Shown piece after piece: positions 61,947-64,000 of a stretch of DNA of 64,000 nucleotides (positions are counted from its first letter, which is position 1; the number at the start of each line of letters is the position of its first letter). This DNA comes from Bacteroidota bacterium. Lineage in GTDB: Bacteria; Bacteroidota; Bacteroidia; Bacteroidales; UBA10428. Location: the NCBI GenBank assembly GCA_016699695.1, contig CP065006.1, positions 3,902,375 through 3,966,374 of the forward strand, in the 5' to 3' direction. Both the position numbers and the translations under genes were made by a program. The notes beneath the pieces were generated by a model. That model worked only from the letters and a program-made list of their open reading frames with translations. It was not told where the DNA came from and did no database searches.

Positions 61947-63002
61947 CTAGTTTTTAATTGAAACGTTGGCACCATCAAAAAGATTGATAAACCCGTTGGT
62001 TACAATTACATCTCCCTTTGTTAATCCCTTATCAACTATAACCTTGTTTCCTATTCGTTTTGAGATGGTTATATCGCAGAGAATTGCTTTTCCTTGCTTT
62101 ACTATATATACCTGTGGTTTAATATTAGTACCCACAATAGCCGAAGAAGCAATAATAATTTGTTTCTGTTCGTTTTTATTTGCAACAAGCACACTGCCCG
62201 ACATTCCTGATTTTATTTTCAAATCGGGGGTATTTCCAACTAAAAATTGAGCAGGAAAACTATTTCCCATATTGGCTTTACTACCAATCATAGAAACTTC
62301 ACCCGACAAAACTATATTCGGCATTGCATCAGCAGTTAATTTGGATGTTTGCCCCAAATTAAACTGATTCAATTGTTGCTCGGGCAAATTAATTGTAAAT
62401 TTTAACTTCGAAATATCCGTAATTTGCAATAAGGGTATCCCGGGAGCAGCAAATGCGCCTTCCTCAGTCATTTTAGCAGTTACAATCCCATTAAATGGCG
62501 ATTTAATGGTGGTTTTGTTGATTTGTTCAAGAAGTGTTGCTTTTTGTACATTTAGCCGATTTCAAAGCCAGTTCTGTTTTTCCAATTGAACCCCTTGAAT
62601 TGCATCTGCATTAGCAAGAACAGTGTATCTTTTTACGTCAGCTTACAATCCTTCAATTTGCACTTCAATAGATTGATGTTGCAATTTCAGCAACGAATTA
62701 TCTAATTGAATTAAGCCCTGACCCGTTTTAACACTACTCCCGACATCAACAAGCAATGAGTTAATTTTACCTTGAATCTCAGCACTTATTTTAGTTTCTT
62801 TATTGGGTTCAAAAGAACCCGTGTAAGAATATTCAGCGTTTACGTCTTTCAATGTTATGGTATCAACCTGAATACTAATTGGAGTTTCTTTATCATACTG
62901 ATAAACTCTTCTCTGGGTGGTTTCTTTATTGCTTTTCAGACGAATAACTGTGAAAACAATTAAAGCCAAAGCCACAACTATATAAATTATTTTTTTTGTC
63001 AT
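61947..63002 (-). pseudogene. RND periplasmic adaptor (HlyD/AcrA-type), frameshifted
   Basis: Two long pieces: 62643-63002 with a membrane anchor (KKIIYIVVALALIVFTVI) and the first lipoyl half (AEIQGKINSLLVDVGSSVKT), and 61947-62471 with the barrel and C-terminal domains (FTINLPEQQLNQFNLGQTSK, GLTKGDVIVTNGFINLFDGA). The helical hairpin region 62471-62643 is broken by at least two shifts. It lies 7 bp upstream of the pump gene and would connect it to the TolC-like channel. Confidence 0.82.
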
Positions 63003-63013
63003 TTTCGTGTTTT

Positions 63014-64000
63014 TTAGTTCTTTAATGTAATATTTCCAGTTAATTTCTTTAATTCCAAATCAGCTCTTAGATATTCTACAATAGCTGATAAATAACTCTG
63101 TTGTGCCTCTCGCAGAGCATTGTCGGCTAATAAAACATCGGTTAAATTTGAAGTGCCTTCTTTTTGCTGTAAGAGCGTTTGTTCATAAACAGTTCTTGCC
63201 AAATTTATTTGCGACAAAGTATTTGCTATTGTTTTTTGTGTAATAAATCTACGGCGGTTTGCATTCTCAATGAGCATATTATTTTGGTCTGTTACTAAGC
63301 TTATTTGCAACTGACTATTTTGAATTTCTATCTTTTTTGATTTATTTTTCGATAAGTGACTGTTCCGTTAAAAAGAGGATAAGAAAATTGAACCCCCAAA
63401 ACTTGCGGAAAGAATTTTAGAAAATCATTTGGTTTTTTATCATATCCAAATCCGGTTTGTCCGTAGCTTCCATATAATGAAACCGTGGCAATCGCAAATT
63501 TTTTAATGTTTTCAACTCGCTTGTTAAAAGACGATTTTGCAAATTTATAAGTTGTAAATCAATAGTTGGTAAACTTGAATATTCACTTATGTTTTGAATT
63601 GAATGTCCGTTTCTATGGGTATGTTTTGATGAATTGAAATTCCCATAGAGAATTTTAAAGCATCCATAACTTGTTCAAGATTGTTGGCAATAAGATCTCG
63701 CTGCGTTGTTAATTGGTCATTTTGCAGTTCCACCTTTCTTACATCTGTTCCTTTTATCATTAATTGTTGATGTAAAAGTTGCATGTTTCCAAGAAGTTTT
63801 GTTGTATTAACGATGTTGCTGTCAATAAATGCCAATTGATGTTTGTAGAATCTGAACATTATAATAAAGGTTGATATTTCAAAAAAACCTGTTCTTCAGT
63901 TTTTTGTATTGTAATTGGTTATCTCTGTAGCAATTTTAGAAGTCCTAATACCTCCATATATTTGAGGATTATACAAAGGCAAAGCAACCTGAATGGAAGC
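63014..64000 (-). pseudogene. TolC-like outer-membrane factor, frameshifted and cut by window edge
   Basis: Pieces 63014-63310 (TNLTDVLLADNALREAQQSY, the C-terminal helix of TolC proteins) and 63587-63859 (TTQRDLIANNLEQVMDALKF) belong to one outer-membrane factor. At least two shifts lie between 63310 and 63590 and one near 63870. First gene of the RND operon; the N-terminus is beyond the window. Confidence 0.75.

Noticed and set aside
1..64000. tRNA, rRNA or known riboswitches
   Set aside because: I saw no cloverleaf-like sequence with a TTCRA arm, no rRNA core sequence and no riboswitch consensus on either strand by eye.

Overview
The window reads as a Bacteroidota (Bacteroidetes) chromosome or large contig. 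The sequence is AT-rich, has many secreted proteins and beta-barrels typical of that phylum, a CzcA fused to a TolC-like domain, and few recognisable Shine-Dalgarno sites. I cannot name a genus. Almost every gene is on the minus strand; the exceptions are one host gene (6262-7203) and an insertion sequence.

The strongest large-scale signal is a set of 17 imperfect palindromes of about 130 bp. Each starts YAACG and ends TGTTRG on the plus strand, and they lie between short gene blocks. Their length, variable stem sequences, fixed ends and position just after stop codons fit integron attC sites read on the minus strand. Two gene-less units recur as near-exact copies (572 bp twice, 703-704 bp three times), and their borders fall at the AA|CG core, as expected for excised and reinserted cassettes. 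No integron integrase is visible, so this looks like a cluster of attC sites lacking an integrase (CALIN), or the far part of a chromosomal integron. The attC sites form five groups (about 0.5-5.6, 19.1-20.8, 25.9-26.7, 36.0-39.9 and 51.8-54.5 kb). A second family of G-rich imperfect palindromes (nine copies) sits at the outer edges of these groups.

Short cassettes carry: a two-gene CBASS (CD-NTase plus S-4TM effector); an FRG-domain gene split by an IS3-family element; a lipoprotein; a membrane protein; a SIR2-like protein with two small secreted proteins; a frameshifted DUF6794-like protein; a beta-barrel; and a two-gene membrane pair.

Between the groups lie larger blocks. At 5.9-18.9 kb is a heavy-metal efflux locus: CzcA-TolC fusion, CzcB adaptor, three cation-diffusion-facilitator proteins (one frameshifted), a Fur-family regulator with a candidate operator, and accessory proteins. 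At 21.0-25.1 kb are an uncharacterised helical protein, two beta-barrel-like proteins and a lipoprotein. At 27.0-35.7 kb is an unclassified defence-type operon (XRE regulator, PLD-SNF2 helicase, Eco57I-like methylase, SMC-like ATPase). At 40.2-51.5 kb is a type I restriction-modification operon (hsdM, hsdS, hsdR) that also contains a Gabija pair and a PD-(D/E)XK-like protein.

Two non-coding tandem arrays with a 21-bp period (5904-6218 and 20999-21248) each abut a gene for a different uncharacterised, mostly helical protein. I regard these protein-array pairs as the best candidates here for an undescribed system.

From about 55.5 kb to the end the sequence changes character: a truncated cassette copy next to a G-run, a phospholipase-A-like gene with an in-frame stop, and a metallophosphoesterase, a DUF2141 gene and a whole RND efflux operon broken by many frameshifts. 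This is either decay or poor local sequence accuracy.
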